DNA from: Symsagittifera roscoffensis
Taxonomy: Eukaryota > Xenacoelomorpha > Acoela > Convolutidae
Length of the DNA stretch: 64,000 nucleotides
Assembly: GCF_963678635.1 (NCBI RefSeq)
Contig: NC_087065.1
Location: forward strand, 10,625,579-10,689,578
Reading direction: 5' to 3'
The position numbers and the translations under genes are program-made. Under the pieces are notes generated by a model. That model ran no database searches, was not told the origin of the DNA, and was given only the letters and a program-made list of their open reading frames with translations. This document shows positions 1 to 14,800 of the stretch, piece by piece. The number at the start of each line of letters is the position of its first letter. Position 1 is the first letter of the stretch.

Positions 1-1231
1 TCGTTTGATCACTGTGATCTCGGTCTTGTCCCGATTTGCTTTGAGTCGATGCGTCTGCAAGATGGTAGTGACGTTCTCTTGAAGTCAAGTTGAGTCGTTT
101 TCACCTTACGTTATAAAGACGGTATTGTCTGCGTAAATCGATTGTCTGGTTTCGGGATTGAGTAATCGTGGTCTAATTAAGCCGGTGGTTTCGCTTTATC
201 TCGTTCCTGTCTCACATCTTTAAGGACATTTTCAAAGTACACATTTTTGCTGACTCCGCTAATTCCGCCTCCCTGGGGGGATCCGATGTTGGTAGGAAAT
301 GTTTCGTGGTTCTGTCAACACTCATTTTTAATCTCCAGGTTAGTTTCTGTCAAAAATGTTGTTAATAGTCGAACTTCGTCTCGTGGAATGATCTTGTGAT
401 ATGTATTGATTAGCTGTTTTCTGTCAACTTTGTCAAATTCAGCTGAAATGTCGCTTCTTGTCAAATACACTTCCAACTGAAACTTCTGAGTTTTCGCGAC
501 CAGCCATTTCAATCCTCACACTATGTCCGTTGTTCCTCTGCCATGTCGGCTTGAACTCTGAGAGTCGGATTTGTATTGTTCCGTGGAACCAGGATTCTGT
601 GTCAAAGCTTCATGTCGGCGTGCTGCTCGAATGCACCGTTCAGTATGCTGGTCACGCTCGTTACTAGGATATCTGGTGTGCATTTGAGCAGTTCGGCGCT
701 GATGCCATCGAGCCCAGCAGCCTTTCTGTTCTTCATTTTCTTCAGCGCAGATCCTGATTCACTTTCGGCTATTTGCTTATCCAACGGTTCATGTGAAGTG
801 TCGCTTTCAAGTTCGTCGATCTCTTTCTTGAAGACATGTTGATAGAAATGATCTTTGATGCTCTCGTATCTCTCCTCCGGTGATGTAATTGTGTGATTGT
901 TGCCATCCTTCATCGTCGGGTTTTGCCGCTTCCCTCGTAACAAGAATTTCACAGATTTAAACATCTTCGCATTGTCTGGTGTGCTTTCAATTTCAGTCAA
1001 AACCAAGTCGAGGCTGTCCTGTTTCGCTTTCTTCACTTTGGCACGAATTTTGGCGAGGATCTGACTAAGTTCGCTTCTGAGCCTTCTAATCTTGTCCTCG
1101 TCCGTAGCCTCCTTGATTTTCAGTCGTAGGTCTGAAAAAAATTCCCAGTAAAGAAATACAAGTTTGAAGTTTGAAGTTAAGTCTGATTTCGAGTGATTGA
1201 GGTGAGCGTGCAGGCTCTGTTTTTCAACCAA
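1..1231 (-). mobile_element. Non-LTR retrotransposon reverse transcriptase, decayed fragment
   Basis: Read on the minus strand, 1231 to 602 is one open frame of about 209 codons that carries a linker typical of LINE proteins (KDGN...SPEERYESIKDHF) and then NRKAAGLDGISAELLK, which matches the start of a LINE reverse transcriptase domain. After a frame change at about 600, a second frame (512-315) continues with a motif-A-like FDKVDR block. Further on come a GSPQGGGISG stretch (motif B) and a YADN block near position 130 (motif C, with the usual second Asp replaced by Asn). The frame is broken at least three times, so this copy is dead. It runs off the left edge of the window. No endonuclease domain is visible. 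The family within LINEs cannot be set from this piece. Confidence 0.85.
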
Positions 1232-1234
1232 AAG

Positions 1235-1750
1235 TATTCACCACGAATATTTATCGTTAATGGAGTAGTGACATATAATATTGAAGCCATTTCAGCCCTG
1301 ATTTGAACGACATTAAAAAAAATTTATAAAGTCCCAGTGTCGAGAAAAGACCGTTTGAAATTTTTGAGTTGTGATCGAAATTGAATTGAGTATAGCAAGT
1401 GATCAGGCTTATTATAGAAGAATAAGCGATAAAAATGCTGTTGATCTATTGCGATCTAGTCTACCAGAATTAATTTTCGTATTTAAGCGCCATCTTTAAA
1501 ATAAAAACTTTCAAATTTCAAAACAATTTCTGCGAAAGTTTTTTTTGGCCTGATTTTCCCGTTTTGCTGTTTTACTATGGCTCGAATATGATAAAATTCT
1601 GGATTTTAGTCAGAGTTTTCATCACACGACTTGCTAAAAACAACACTAATTTAAAAAAAACATGAAAAAGCGTTTTATGTCTTTGTTGAAGATTTTGTTC
1701 AGAACGTTCTGTGCTACTTGCACAGCCACCGGCTAACCTTGTTTTTGTTT
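1235..1750 (+). repeat. Interspersed repeat family D, near-complete copy
   Basis: This copy has the family marks in order: TTTCAGCCCTGATTTGAACGA at about 1295, CCCAGTGTCGAGAAAAGACCG at about 1334, and CTGTGCTACTTGCACAGCCACC at about 1709. The same blocks recur in both orientations near 3830-4330, 11470-12010, 37480-38230, 38525-38985, 50765-50990 and 56070-56420. No coding capacity is evident. Confidence 0.7.
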
Positions 1751-2087
1751 ACAATTGGTTGGATTGTGTGCGCGCTGAATCCTTGAAGCGTAGCAGGCAG
1801 GCTCAAAGCGTCAGTTGGGGTCAGTCTGATATTGTTGTTCGTTAAATTTGAAAAAAAAAACTGTTTTTGCAACAAATATCTTATATGCTTTCTTTTTAGT
1901 TTGATTTCAAAAAAAATTAAATTACAAAAGAGGCACTTCAGTTTTTTTACGGCAAGTGCACAAGCTGGATAGGCTTATACCAGCTTTATAAAAATGCATA
2001 TATATCAGCAAGCGGTTTCATTCTATCAATGAAGTCATAAATCAGCATTAAATGCATCATCGTAATATTAACTTATCTTAGCCGTCC

Positions 2088-2660
2088 TTACTCTACAATA
2101 GCGCTAATGGAGTTGTCGATAAATTGAACTTTGCGCAGCCATCTGCACCGCCTTATACATAGTATAGAGCTCCTCAGGAGCGCGAAGCTTATTTTAATTC
2201 TTAAATAATTTATCGATTCTGGAACGGTTTCTTGTCTTTTCTCACTTAGTTTTTCCTCTAATCGCTGCATCGTCCGCGTGGCTGTAGGAGCAGCGCCACT
2301 GGTGCATCCAAAAATTAACGGGCAGAAGCTACTCTACTCTACGTTTAAAAGTCTTTGCTGATATTTGGAGATCTTCAGCGTTTCGTGACTTTTATATGCG
2401 TCTTTATGCAGTTTTCGCGATGTTTTGGTATGGGGGTTGAAAATTTTCACATGAACGAAAGCGCGGGTAAATCGTGAACCCCAGAGTCCGTTTGCCTTAA
2501 TGTCAAGTCGTGCCTCATCTTCAGTTGTAGTTGAATTGTTGACGAAGCTTCAGCCTTGCAACGGCTGAAGTTTCGGCTCAAGGTCATGAGGTTGGCGAAT
2601 GTGTCTCTAATTTCATTGTGTCTTCTGTGTGTAACCGCCCTTTGCACAGTGTAGAGCATG
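2088..2660 (-). mobile_element. Retroelement C-terminal domain (RHNEIRD / LDIKANGLWG type), decayed copy
   Basis: The minus strand encodes, across frame breaks, RRHNEIRDTFANL (about 2620), DEARLDIKANGLWG (about 2490), IFNPH (about 2440), FGCTSGAAP (about 2310) and KISFALLRSSILCIR (about 2190). This order is one I recognise from proteins translated from invertebrate retroelements, where it follows a reverse transcriptase. A second copy lies on the plus strand at 58540-59032. It has stop codons and shifts, so it is a fossil. Assignment to a named retroelement clade is an inference. Confidence 0.65.
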
Positions 2661-2844
2661 TGTCAAGTTAAAATTAGCACCAGATGTGAGTGGGGTTTTG
2701 GTCGGTTCCCATCCGTATCTTAAGTAAATACCATCTCTGAATTCTGATTCCTAAGTCATGAAAAATTTGATACTTATTTTCTTGAGATTTTTGCTGACTG
2801 TTTCAATATCAAAATCAACTAATTGTGATGAATTTTTTTTGCAG
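2661..2844. other. Region upstream of the myosin VI coding exon
   Basis: There is no recognisable coding or repeat content. It ends in a good 3-prime splice acceptor (T-rich tract then GCAG at 2841-2844) 42 bases before the myosin start codon, so the true first exon or a trans-spliced leader lies upstream or elsewhere. Confidence 0.4.
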
Positions 2845-2886
2845 ATCGTTCGCACACCTTAAAAGCCTGTATTTTCCAGCTTGTAA

Positions 2887-5800
2887 ATGGATGGTGGAAA
2901 GAAAATTTGGGCACCACATCCAACTGATGGGTTCATTCTTGGAACGATCGCAGATATCAGTGAAACCGAAATTACCGTTGAGCCATTAAGCAGAGACAAG
3001 GTAATTGTGTTTGATTTAATGAATGTTATCGAAAAATGTATTGATTGATTGTAATTGTTAGAACAATTATCATTTCTGATTATCCTTTGTTTTTTCGTTT
3101 AGGTCATTAAAACCAGTTACAGCAATGTTTTCCCTGCAGAAGATGACTCCGAAAGACGGTTGGATGACAACAGTGAGTAAACTTGTTTCGATATAAGTAA
3201 ATTTGGACCTAGGAGTTTTGTTAAATGAGCGTTCAGAGATAAGACTCGAAACCAAGACAGATTCGCTACTGATAATAAATTCTTTGGATTAGATTTGCAT
3301 GCTAGCAATCAGCCTGTAACTTTTGAAACGTCCACAATTGTAAATAACTGGTTTATACTTACGATTTTGAGTGGTTAAGAATCAAGACACTTAATGTCCT
3401 GTTTTGAATCCCTTAGTAACTGATGTTTTTCACAGTATATATTTTCTTGCGTTTTTCTTGTTTGCGAAGGCCTGCATTGCCTATATTCTATATACTTGTC
3501 ATTGTGTTTGTGGCGGGGTTACTACTTTTTTTTTACTAGAGAAAAATAATTGCGTGATTGGGAACTAATTTTTTCATGCAGCGGCCTGATGAGGGTCCGC
3601 TCTGTTTTTTTCTCCAATAAAAACCTCTTTTATGTTATTACTAAGTTTTTAAGAATTTTATTTACGACGCTCGAACTTTTCTTTCGGCTTCTTGATTTGA
3701 CTGAAATTCTTTCGACTGTTTCCCAATTAGTTTTTTGTTTTAAATCATCATCATCATATCCGACTTTTGATTTTGCTTGTTCTTTTTTGATTTGATGGCC
3801 AGCAGAACAGATACGAGTTGAAACAAGGGTTAGCCGGTTACTGTACAGGTAGCACACAATGTTACGACCAGTCTTAAAATATACAACAAAAAGGTTTTCA
3901 AATTAGGGTTGTTTTCTTTTCGGCGTGATGTCATCAAAAAGAGCCGAACAAAAAAGTAGAAATTAGGCGCATTCGACGGTCCTAGTAAAATAAGCAAATT
4001 GAAAAACAGTTTTTTTGTTGAAAATTGACTAGAAAAACGAAAAAAAAAATTGTTTGAAATTTTTTGAAGTTTTGGAATCCAAAAAGGTGCTAAAATAGTC
4101 CAAAAATTAACATTACTCAAGTAAAACTAAGTATTTACGATTGAAATCAGGCTGTTGTAAGCTCTTAAGCCATTACAATAAGCTATTGTAAGCCTGCATG
4201 ATCGCTTTATTCGCTCGAATTAAGACGAAAAACCAGAATTTTCAAACTGGTTTTTCTCGATACTGGGAAAGTTTTTGTTTGAAATTTCGCAGTGCCTTTC
4301 GAATCGCCACGTCGCCGAATCGCCCTTCTCGACTAATTTTTTCCGGAGTAAAATCTTCACTTTTTGATTTTTTTGTTTCAAGATTTTTTGGAAAAAAAAT
4401 TAATGATTTCATTAGATGTTATATTGGCTTAGTCGTCTCCTTATTTGATTAATGTTTTGATTGTCATTTTCTGCAATAGGCTAAAACAAAAGACAAAAAG
4501 CCTTTTATAGCTTAAATATATTGCAGTTTCTAGTAAACTATACGGCTGAGAATATGATTGAATGAATATTTGAGACTCACAATCATTTGAAACGGACATT
4601 TAAAAAAAAACGTTCAATGTTTTTTCATCTATCTTTTTCATATTAAATGCGAGGTGCACCATCTTGTCTTGTTAAAGGTTTTTCAATTTTTGTTTGTCAA
4701 AGGATGAAGTTCTCACATCTTTAACCGAGAGTCTATCTCACTATGTTTTAGCTTTCTTTATTCTATCGATTTTATTCGGACTTATTACGCTTGCAATAAG
4801 CAAGCGTTGTGAAATCGGAATGTAGACTTTTTTCGGTTTAACAACTTGCTTAACGGAATCACTTCTTAACTTAGCTCATAATGAATTCAAATATCTACGT
4901 GTCTCCGGCATGCTTAGTCTGGAGATAACGAATACCACTGGGACCGCAAAGGCTCTGAGTTCGAATCTGACCAAGACCTATTTTTTTTCAATCAAGAAAT
5001 ATCCGTTTCAAAAAACTGGTCGGCTTATTATTTGTCTGCTTATGTTTGTCGGATTAATTGCCACATCATAGAAATATTTGCCTCATGCAGTTTTCATTGA
5101 AGTTGCTTTCTATGTTTTGATTTAATCCTGCAATTTGTAATTCTGCTGACCTTGACTTCCTACATTTTCCTTGGTTTTTTTTCGATTTAAAAGTTTTTCG
5201 GAAAAATGATTTCGGGCTTATATCTAATTGGCTTGCCAACCTAGTTTTGGGTTGTTCGAGGTAATCATAATTTAAATGCTTTCTTCCGATTTGCACAAAA
5301 CATTAAAAATCTCAGAATAGAATTTGTGGTTAAAAGTTTTCTTGGAAACAATTTGATTTTCGCTTGATAATTGTTTTTGAATTTTCATTAAACGCTATTG
5401 AATTAGTTTCTGGGCTTGTTTTTCACAAAAAAAAGCATCAGTCCAGACAATATTTTGAAGTTTTATAAATTGTTGTTTCCTCGAAAACTCTGATCCTTGA
5501 AAAATCCTTGAAATTCAAAGATTTTTCCAGGTAGTTTTTTCTTTAAAACTCGAACTCGAAAATTGAAATAATGAAAATATTTTTTATTCAAAGAAAATTC
5601 AATCATTTTTTTGCTCTGTCCTTGAGTGGTTACCAATTGTCCGTTGGCTTTGATTTGTCTTCTTTTCCTTTCAAATTAGTATCATTTGCTTATAATTTAG
5701 TTTCTGAGTTTTTAGGAATTTGAGTGGGCATGGTCCGTTTTTCGAAGAGTAATGAACGTAATGAGTACTCTTATATAGGACTTGCTATTTGTTTTTTGTT

Positions 5801-8800
5801 TCTGGAAGAAAGTCTTTACCCTTGCGATTAGCAATCGGGTACTGGACTTTTTTCCCGTAAACAACTTTGTCCACGAAATCTTCAATGCTTCTAGAGGATC
5901 TTCACTTCTACAGGATCTTTAAACGTTTAAATTTGAATAGAAGTACTATCAATTAAGTAGTAATTAGTTCAAGCCCGTTTCACTTGTAGTTATCTGCAAA
6001 AAAAATCGTAATTTTTTTTGGGTTCGTGTTCTCGTCCTAGTTTCTTTTGGCTCATTTTCTCTTTTTTTTATACGTCATTTTTTTTATCGGTTAGGATTTT
6101 TATTTGTATAACTTTTAAAGCATGGTTTTTGTTCAAACTTAAACAGTTTTTACTATAACTGAGTTTCACAATTTTTTTTAATTTACCATGTCTAATTTTG
6201 AGTATTTTTTTTTTCGTTTTGTTTTTATATTCAAACTGTTTCAGTTTATGTTATATCGACTTAGTGAACTTATATTGCGTTATTTCGAGTGCTAAATATA
6301 TCCGTTTGGGATCATGTGTTTCAATTGGATGGGTCGTAAACGCTTAATTTTTCATCACAACAGTTTTGTTTTTGGCTCAACAGGTTTCGATCCAAAGTGT
6401 CTCGCGTTTGTTGTTGCTTGGTAAATGCTTTCTATTTTTGAGGGCTATTAATGAACTTCATACAAAACAAATATGATTTTTTTGCGGTAATTTTCAACTT
6501 TTATCTAGTTAATTTTTCAAGTAATTTTTTCAGAACCTTTTTTTACCTCTCTTTTGTTTCATTCACTATTTTGTACCGCAATGTGTGATTTGCATCGCAA
6601 GTGTGGCGAAGCTCCGCTTGACTCTGTGTAAAATTTGTTCACGCTCAATTTTGATTTTTCGCGGCTTGACTTGTGGTTTCTTTTCAAGTTCAGTGCATTT
6701 CCACTGTTAAAAGGTAGGCAAACTCCACTATCGAACAGCAAAAGGAAGGTCACGAAAAACGTGATCGACTTCTGATTTTGAAAATGGATATTGATTATCA
6801 GATTTCCCAGCGAAATAAAAATTTTACGTACTGATCTAGTTTTCTCACATTGGGTTAATTTTTATCAAAAGTGTGTCCATCATAAATTGTTCTACAAATT
6901 ATTTGTTTTTGCGAAAATCAAAAGTTGAAGGTTTTTGGAAATACAAGTCAATGTTTTTTCAGTTTCCTTGCTTTAGTTACTCTTTTCCAATTGTCAGTCG
7001 GCTATGTTTTCAATATTGTAGTTCTTGATTTTTTTTCTGTATCGCAAGTGAAGTGAAGCTTCGCTTTGCCTCCATATTTAGAGCTTAATTTCAACTCTTT
7101 TTGCTACCCATAACAACAGCAGAAAATTGAGAAAAAATAAATTTGGCTTTAAGCTTAAAGTGAATACTGTGGTTGAATTAAGTTGTGCTACGTTTCTTAT
7201 TAGCCGTTAGAATACCCAATAAAAATAAACACTTAAATGGCTAAACGAGAGGAAATCATTTTGCTAGTGTGCGTCATGTTGATGAGTTTTTATAAAATGC
7301 ATATTAATTGAATAAAAACAAAATATTGGGACGTAGTTGAAATATAAAGATTCTGCTTCAATTATTTGGTTTCATTCATTTTAATAAGCAATCAACAGAT
7401 TAGTGTTTCTAACTGAGATTTTTGTTCCATTTTTTCAAGCTTTTTGATGGCATAGTTAGATTCTATTGCTTCCATTGGTAACAGGTTGAAGCCAATTTTT
7501 AAAAATTAAATCAGCCACCCAATTTAAACAATTTGAGCCAACCAGTCGTCAGTAAAAAATGACATTATTTTATCTTGAAGTTAAAGTTGTTTCCTCAGCA
7601 ATTTTAAGTCGAGTCATACTTAAGCTTGTTCAAAGAAAGCATTGATAATGTTAATGGAATGGAACAGTTAGTAATAAAGGATATTGATTTTATTTGGTTA
7701 AAGAAACAGGAAATGTTTTTCATGTTGTTTGTTGTTAGCGCAATGATGTTGTAGAAACGGAGAAATGAAGCTAAAGAGGAGCTATGAAAAAAAACAAGTT
7801 ACGGCTAACTTATTTATGCGGTATTAGGTAAAACTTGCTCAGTCAGTTGTGTACTAGAAAACTAGAAAATCATCGAGCCTTTCCGAAAAGTTATGCTCAG
7901 CTCAAAAGCCATTTAAGTCAGAATTAAGATGAAAGTTTCAGTATATGAAAGCATATTTCTATCAATCGGTTTATTTAAGAAAAAACCCAAAATAAAGCAG
8001 AAAGCCAACTGTAAATTCAGCGTTGGCTGCTAAATCGTAACAATATTAACAGCAGCAAGATATATGAAATGGTTTGGAGATGATCCCCAGAAATCCAAAG
8101 TTGTTGAGAATGTCACCAAACTTGTTCTTCACCAAATTAGATCTTATCGATGTTTGTTTCTGTTTAGGTGCTTTGATGTATCTCAATGAGGCTACCCTCC
8201 TGAACAACACCAAAAATCATTACAAACACGATCAGATATACGTAATAATTTTAAATTGAGTTTGCATTGAGATCTAAGTTGCGTCCCGTTGAAGTAAATC
8301 TTCACGTCGAAGTAAGCGCGTACGGTAGACCAAATGGGTATGATTTCGTACTGTGAAGAGTGCGGTTATTTATTGATAGAGTGTGATTTTCAGAAAATGC
8401 CGACAAAAAATCTTGTTCGGTGACTTTTTGAGGAAACGCTTTTTTGGCATGTGCTGTTTCTCAAATTTTGTTTATTTTGAAATTAAAAAACGAGTGAAGG
8501 TTGCTTTCTACGCACCTAAATACCCTTGTCAAATGTTATATCATGATTAGTGAGACCAAAAAATGTTTCAGACCTATGTGGCGAATATTCTGATTGCTGT
8601 TAATCCGTACCACGACATAAAGAATCTCTACAGCTCGGAAACAATCAAGAAATACAAGGGCAAATCACTGGGAACTATGCCACCACACGTGTTTGCAATT
8701 GGTAAAAAAAATTGTATATACTATCCCTGTTGAAAGATATTGCACAAAACCCCTTGATTGATTTCTTTGGTGAAACAGGTATATGCTGGAATGGGTGAGA

Positions 8801-11800
8801 AGAATTGTAAATACAAAGATCGTAAAAATTTTAAGGATTCTGTTTTTACGAAAGTTCTGTTCAATAAAATGTGTTGCTTCTGAAACAAAGAAAACGTGCT
8901 ACATTTCAGGTGACCTTGCCCTTCGTGAGATGAAGAAAACACGAAGTTCCCAGTCTATCATTGTATCTGGGGAGTCGGGTGCAGGAAAAACAGAAACGAC
9001 TAAGTATATGCTGAGGTATGGTCGAGTAAACCAATCCTGTCAATCATAAAATATTTACTTTGGTAGTTATGAGCTTCCTTTGCTTTAAAAAATATATTTT
9101 ACTCTTTTTACCAAGATAGATTTCCGCGAGCATGCTTTCCTTTTTCACCCAAAAGTTCTGCTGGTTGATACTTTTACGATTCCTTTTTCACAATCTGAAT
9201 GTCTTTTAAAAACGGAAGTCGACCAAATACTCGATTTGACCTTTGCACTTGCGAGAGCAAATGTCTTATAATCGGGAACTAGACTTTTTTTCCCGTAAAC
9301 AACTTTTCTCACAAATCTTTCTTGCTTCTCCTTCTTTATTATTGAGCCTTAACAACTTATAGGTTTGTTTCCCTTTGGCCTAAGGATAACGCGGTCGCGT
9401 TTGCACCCTAAGGTCTGGAGTTTGAGTCCCGGGCGGAACTTTTTTTCATGTATGAAATGGAAATTGTTTGTCAGTAAAAATTGAATTGTCGGATTTTCTT
9501 TTGTATGCTCAAATTTTGTTCTGCATCACTGTTTTTAGGCAGTTATATTATAGTTTTTATTTATAGCAAGTGTTGTTCACATTAGTTTCAGGGGACTTGA
9601 AACTTTTCTTACTAAATCAATTTGTTTCAGCTCAGCTGGTGTCCTCAAAAAATTGTCGGCTTTGTTTCCGCTTCGTAAGTTTTGTTCCGTTGCTAGTAAA
9701 ATATTCAAATGTTTTGCTTAGCATGTTTGTCTCGGATGAAGTTTTATCGAGGCATGCCAAAATTTTGGTTGACCTCGTTTCTTTCAACCTTTTCCTTTTT
9801 TGACTAATATTTTTTTATGTTAGTGTTTTTTCGCAAATGATTCGACGCTCCGCTTCGCCTCTGTGTCTCAAAGTTCATTTCATTTCCGTTCGTCGATTTC
9901 TTTTTTCAAGTTGACTGGTACTGCCAATGCGTCATAATTGGCTTGTGTCTCTTAACAATTATGTAGAATCATAATTGGCGTGCGTCACTTAAGAAATTAT
10001 GTAGACTCAAAGTTTTACTCATTCAGTTATTCTCAGTAGCGTTATCGGTCATATTTTTGCTTGTGTTTGTGAAGTACAACTTCGCCTCTGTGTACATTAT
10101 TTGGCTTTACAGTTTCTTCTGCTAGGTGCTTGCTTCAGAAGTTCAAAGACAACGTTTTGTCGCATTTCCTGAAGTAATCACCATAACTCATGCGAAATTT
10201 AATGTTCCGAGCCTGAAGGAAGAAAATGAGATGGTTGCCCTGGAAATGATTCCATTATCCTTTTAAATGTGTAGGAGAATAAAAAGCACTAGATGACCTT
10301 CTAGCTTCTGCTAACACTAATAAGATGACGTTTTAAAAGTGATTGGTTCTAAGCCAGTGAGATGCGTACTGAATCTTGGGCATAATTTATAATGCAAGGA
10401 ACAATTTGATAATGCCAGAAACAATTCGAAATTATATATGTGCTATGAAATGTGTTTCAGGTACTTAACAGAGAGTGCGCATACAGGAATAGCATCTCCT
10501 AACATGACTAGCATTGAGCAGCGAATTGTAGAAGCAAATCCACTCCTGGAGAGTTTCGGAAATGCCAAGACCACTCGTAACAACAACTCCTCCCGGTTCG
10601 GAAAGTTCGTCGAAGTGCACTACAACGAAAGGGTTAGTCACAAATTGGTGTGCTGAGTCAATGCGATTTTGAGTTAAGTTTGGAGAAGTAATGTGAATCC
10701 ACCTCGATAAGGTCAGAAGCTTATTTTAGGTGTAGTCGAATTTCACTTAACGACGTATTATTTCAATGCTTTGACATGGATCTTAGTATTAGGATTCTAT
10801 TTTTGACTTTTTGTTCCTGCCACTTCTCGAAGTGGGAAGAAAGTATGGCGTAGTGTGCCTTTTCCAGCCGATTTTGACTACTTCAAAGAAAGCTGTTAAG
10901 AGTTCGAGTGTGGTATCAATTTAAAGCCCTTTCAGCCGCCATTCGGGTTCTTAACAAGCGTTGTTAATAGAAAAACTCAAATATTTTGACCAGTGTTTCT
11001 CGAAATAGACACTTTCTTATTTTCGAGTTTTAAGACCAAATTAGACACCGTAATCAGATGCTCCCAATTTTGATCTATTAAAGTTTAAATTTTAGCTGTT
11101 ATAACCACCTGTTTTAGTAATATTTTTTTCAACTAATTCAATTGCTATTTACACTAGCCATCAGCGTAGTGTAATATTACGAACCTTCTTTTTTTTCTAA
11201 TCCAACTCGCAAATACAAGTGTTCACTTATTTGGAAATTTCACTGTAGCATTGGAAATTGCATAGCATCTGTTTTCTGCTTAATTTGTGGCTAGTGTTTA
11301 GTACCAATTAAGCGACCGTTGCTGAATGTTTAGTTGGTTCGAATCCGAGACGTAGCCAAATTTTTAGGCTTATTTCTAATTTTTCTTATTGCACTTTATA
11401 GAGCTGCTTTTTGTGTTCTCGCTAGTGTTTGTGAAGCGAAGCTTCGACTCTGTCTCTGTGTTCTAAAAAAAACAAGGATAGCTGGTTGCTGTGCAAGTAG
11501 CACAGATTTTTCCGACCATATTCTTAAAAGAACGTGATGAAAGGATCTGAATGAAAGACTAGATTTTAGGCGTTTCCGGTATTCATAGTAAATTGGCATA
11601 TTGGAAAAAGTTTTCTTAAAAAAAATTAATATAAAAAAAAATAAAAAAAAATAATTTTTTCCTTTTTTTTTGCTGAAGTTTTATTCCCAAGATGGCGCTA
11701 AAATTTTTTTGAAACTTATTTAACTCCATTTTTAGCGCTTGAATAAAGAATTCATGGCTTGTTAATGGCACTACTACTAATCTGCGACTATCCCTTCATA

Positions 11801-14800
11801 ATAAGCCTATCCTTCAAAAATTTCAAACCGGGTTTTCTCGGCACTGGGAAAAATTTTTGGAATTTTTTAAATGTTGTTCGAATCACGACTGAAAGGGCTT
11901 TCATATGATATATCACTCAGCCCAGTCCGATTATTATTTGTGCTACCTAATTTTGCGTGGAAAACAAGAAACTAAAACAACAGAATACAAAGTTCCTCCC
12001 CATTTTAAATTGTCGGAACAACAATAACTGGAAATTTAGATAGAAAAAAATTCAATTATGCAATTTTTCAAATATTGTTGAATTTATTTTTCTTTTTACA
12101 CTTGCAAATGTCAGTTTTAATCGGTAGGTTGCGGTAGCTGTATGATATCATATGGGCTTTGACATTTGATTATCAAAAAATTAACATAGCTGATGCAATT
12201 CATCAAATGATTCGAAAAAAGTTATTCGTTTCAAACAGCAGTACAATGACAAAAAGCTTGATTTCAGAATTTTTTCAACTCAATGTATCTCAGAATTTTT
12301 TTTAAATGAATAATTTATACATAATAGTTTTTATGCTTTCCAATTTATTGCATGCTTAATTGTGTCTTTTCGTATTTAGTGCTACTTATGCTCGAATTGG
12401 CAATTTATTAGCATATGTAGATGCGTTATTGGTGGCTAGTTTTTGGGGGATTTTAAGCATCCGTGACTGAGTGGTTAGTGCGTGAGACGCAAATTTGCTA
12501 GGTCGCAGATTCTAACCCGATGCGTAGCCGAGTTTTTGGTAATTCGAGGCTTTTTCTACTTTTTCTTATTTCACTCGTTAGAGCTGCTTTTTGGTTGTGT
12601 TCTCGAAAGTGTTTGCGAAGCCGAGCTTGGGCTCTGAGTCTTAAATCGGTGTGTTGGGAAGGCTCAGTTGTACTGGCAAAGCAATCGGCGATTCTTGTTC
12701 TGCTGAAAATTGTTGTGAAAAAGCGTTTGGTATGTATAAAAAACTGAATTGAAGTTAGAATTTGATGTTTGTAGCTCAGTGTGTCAAGCAGGTGAAACAT
12801 CTTTCTGTTCGCTTTTAAAAACTAAAGATGATTTGTTTTACAAAATGAACAATCATTCATTCGATTGGAAAACAATTGTTGATCACACATTTCTGAAATA
12901 TTTTTATACCCAGTTCTATGCTCAGTTTGCCCAAAAATATGTTGTCTGAAGAGCTTTTCTCTTTTTACAAATTCGTGCATTAGAAATATTGTTCTTTCAA
13001 AAGCTTCTAGAACGTTATTCTTAAATTTTCTAGACTCATACCTGTTGAGTTGACATATAAATTAGCTGAACTATAAACCTGCCGATGATATAAGCAGTTA
13101 TGTAATATCGGTGCAACATTAACCCAACAGTCGAAGAAAAGACAAACCGATAGTGAGCTGCCTTTATTAAATAGGCGAAGATTGTTGCATCGGTTTTGAA
13201 ATTTGCATGATTTTCGTGATGTAAAATACTTGCAAAATATGATTTTCTTAATGTTGCATAATTGCTAAATGATTATGTAGATTATGCTCAACTTTGGCTG
13301 GTTTGTCATGGTCTGGATGATATACGATGGTATTGTTTAGTTCCAAGTGGTGGGTGGCCATGTGTCTCACTATCTGCTGGAGAAGAGTAGAATTACTGCC
13401 ACCCAAAGTGCGAACGAGAGGAGCTACCACGTGTTTTACAGACTCTGTGCTGGGGCTCCTGATGATCTCCGGAAGAAGCTCTCTTTGTCTGCGCCTGACC
13501 AGTTCCGCGTACGAATGAATTCTTGCAATGTTTTGATCAATTTCAGTTCATGGAGTTAAATGTGCTGCGATATTGTTTTGGAAGACTAAACGTATTCATA
13601 TAAAACTCACTTGTAATTACGTGAATGAACTTTTAAAGCACCCCCTGCATGATTCATATGATTGAAAAATATACGAGATGTTTTTCCCCTGTACAAAATT
13701 ACCATAAAAGTTCTATCTGCCTATATTTGTTGTTTTGTTGTAGTATTTGAAGCATGGCTGTACCAGCTATTTCATAAACAGCAGCTCCACATTGTCTTCC
13801 CTGGACAAAAACGCCAAAAGCCAACAGGTAAGAGCTCAATCTCTCTATCCTTGCTTACCTTTATTGTAATTGTTTTTAAAACTGATTAGTTCCCTATATG
13901 TTCAATCCTATTTGCAACCAGTCTAGCCAGAAATGTTTAGAGAAAGATGTACTTACGAATGATTAAAATTCATAAACGTAGTGAATAACCTTATTTAGGT
14001 CTTGGGTGTTTTTTGGTTGTTTTTCCAAGGAAAAAATCTTTAGGTTTTTTCACGCTCAAATTAAGAGTAATTGAGTAATTAACGTAGTGAAGACGTAAAT
14101 AGGTCTTGATGATTTTTACATGATAAAGTCTTAAAATTATTAAGGTTCAATTTTGATTTTTTTGTGGTTTGACTTTTGATTTCTTTTTTTATGTTCAGTT
14201 TGTCTCCATGGTTAAAAGGAAGGAAAACTAGACTATCGAACACCAAAAGTGTAAAGGTCAGAAAAATATCCTGACTGGTTTTCGACCGTGGATTTTATTT
14301 TTCAGAGAAAATTTTTGTCAAACTAGGGTTTTCATGTTGTTCTGGGAGCGCTCGGAAAATACATAATGTAGTTGAAAAAATGTCTTATTCTCTTCCCAGT
14401 TCTTGAAGCAGGGATCTCTAAAGGATCCCCTGATGGACGACGTGAATGACTTCAACCGGATGCAGACTGCAATGAAGCAGGTGGGATTGAGTGAGCAGGA
14501 GATAGGAGACATCTTCCGAGTGGTGGCAGGGGTGCTCCATCTGGGAAATATAGAGTTTGACCAGTCCAGCGGATCCGAAGGTACTATACTCTGCACTACA
14601 CAACTGTCGGGACCCCCTCACCTCGCAACATAAATCGACTTCTTCATAGACCCCAACCCCCTGGAATATTGAGCCACCACTATTTATGAGGGGGTGGGCC
14701 CCATTTGAATATTTATACCATAAAATTTACACCCAAACTTATAAAAAAAATAGGCCATTTTTGAGATCTCCAAATCAAAAAGTTGTTTTCTTTTTTCGTG

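Noticed and set aside
458-842. Plus-strand ORFs of 69 and 88 codons
   Set aside because: They lie antisense to the reverse transcriptase frame on the minus strand and show no family motif.
8783-9049. Continuous 88-codon ORF as written through 8783-8909
   Set aside because: Only 8910-9015 is myosin exon 5; the part before the CAG acceptor is intron that happens to be open.
9371-9446. Functional tRNA gene
   Set aside because: A and B boxes are present but the acceptor stem does not close, and related heads are dispersed with shared flanks, so a SINE-like repeat fits better.
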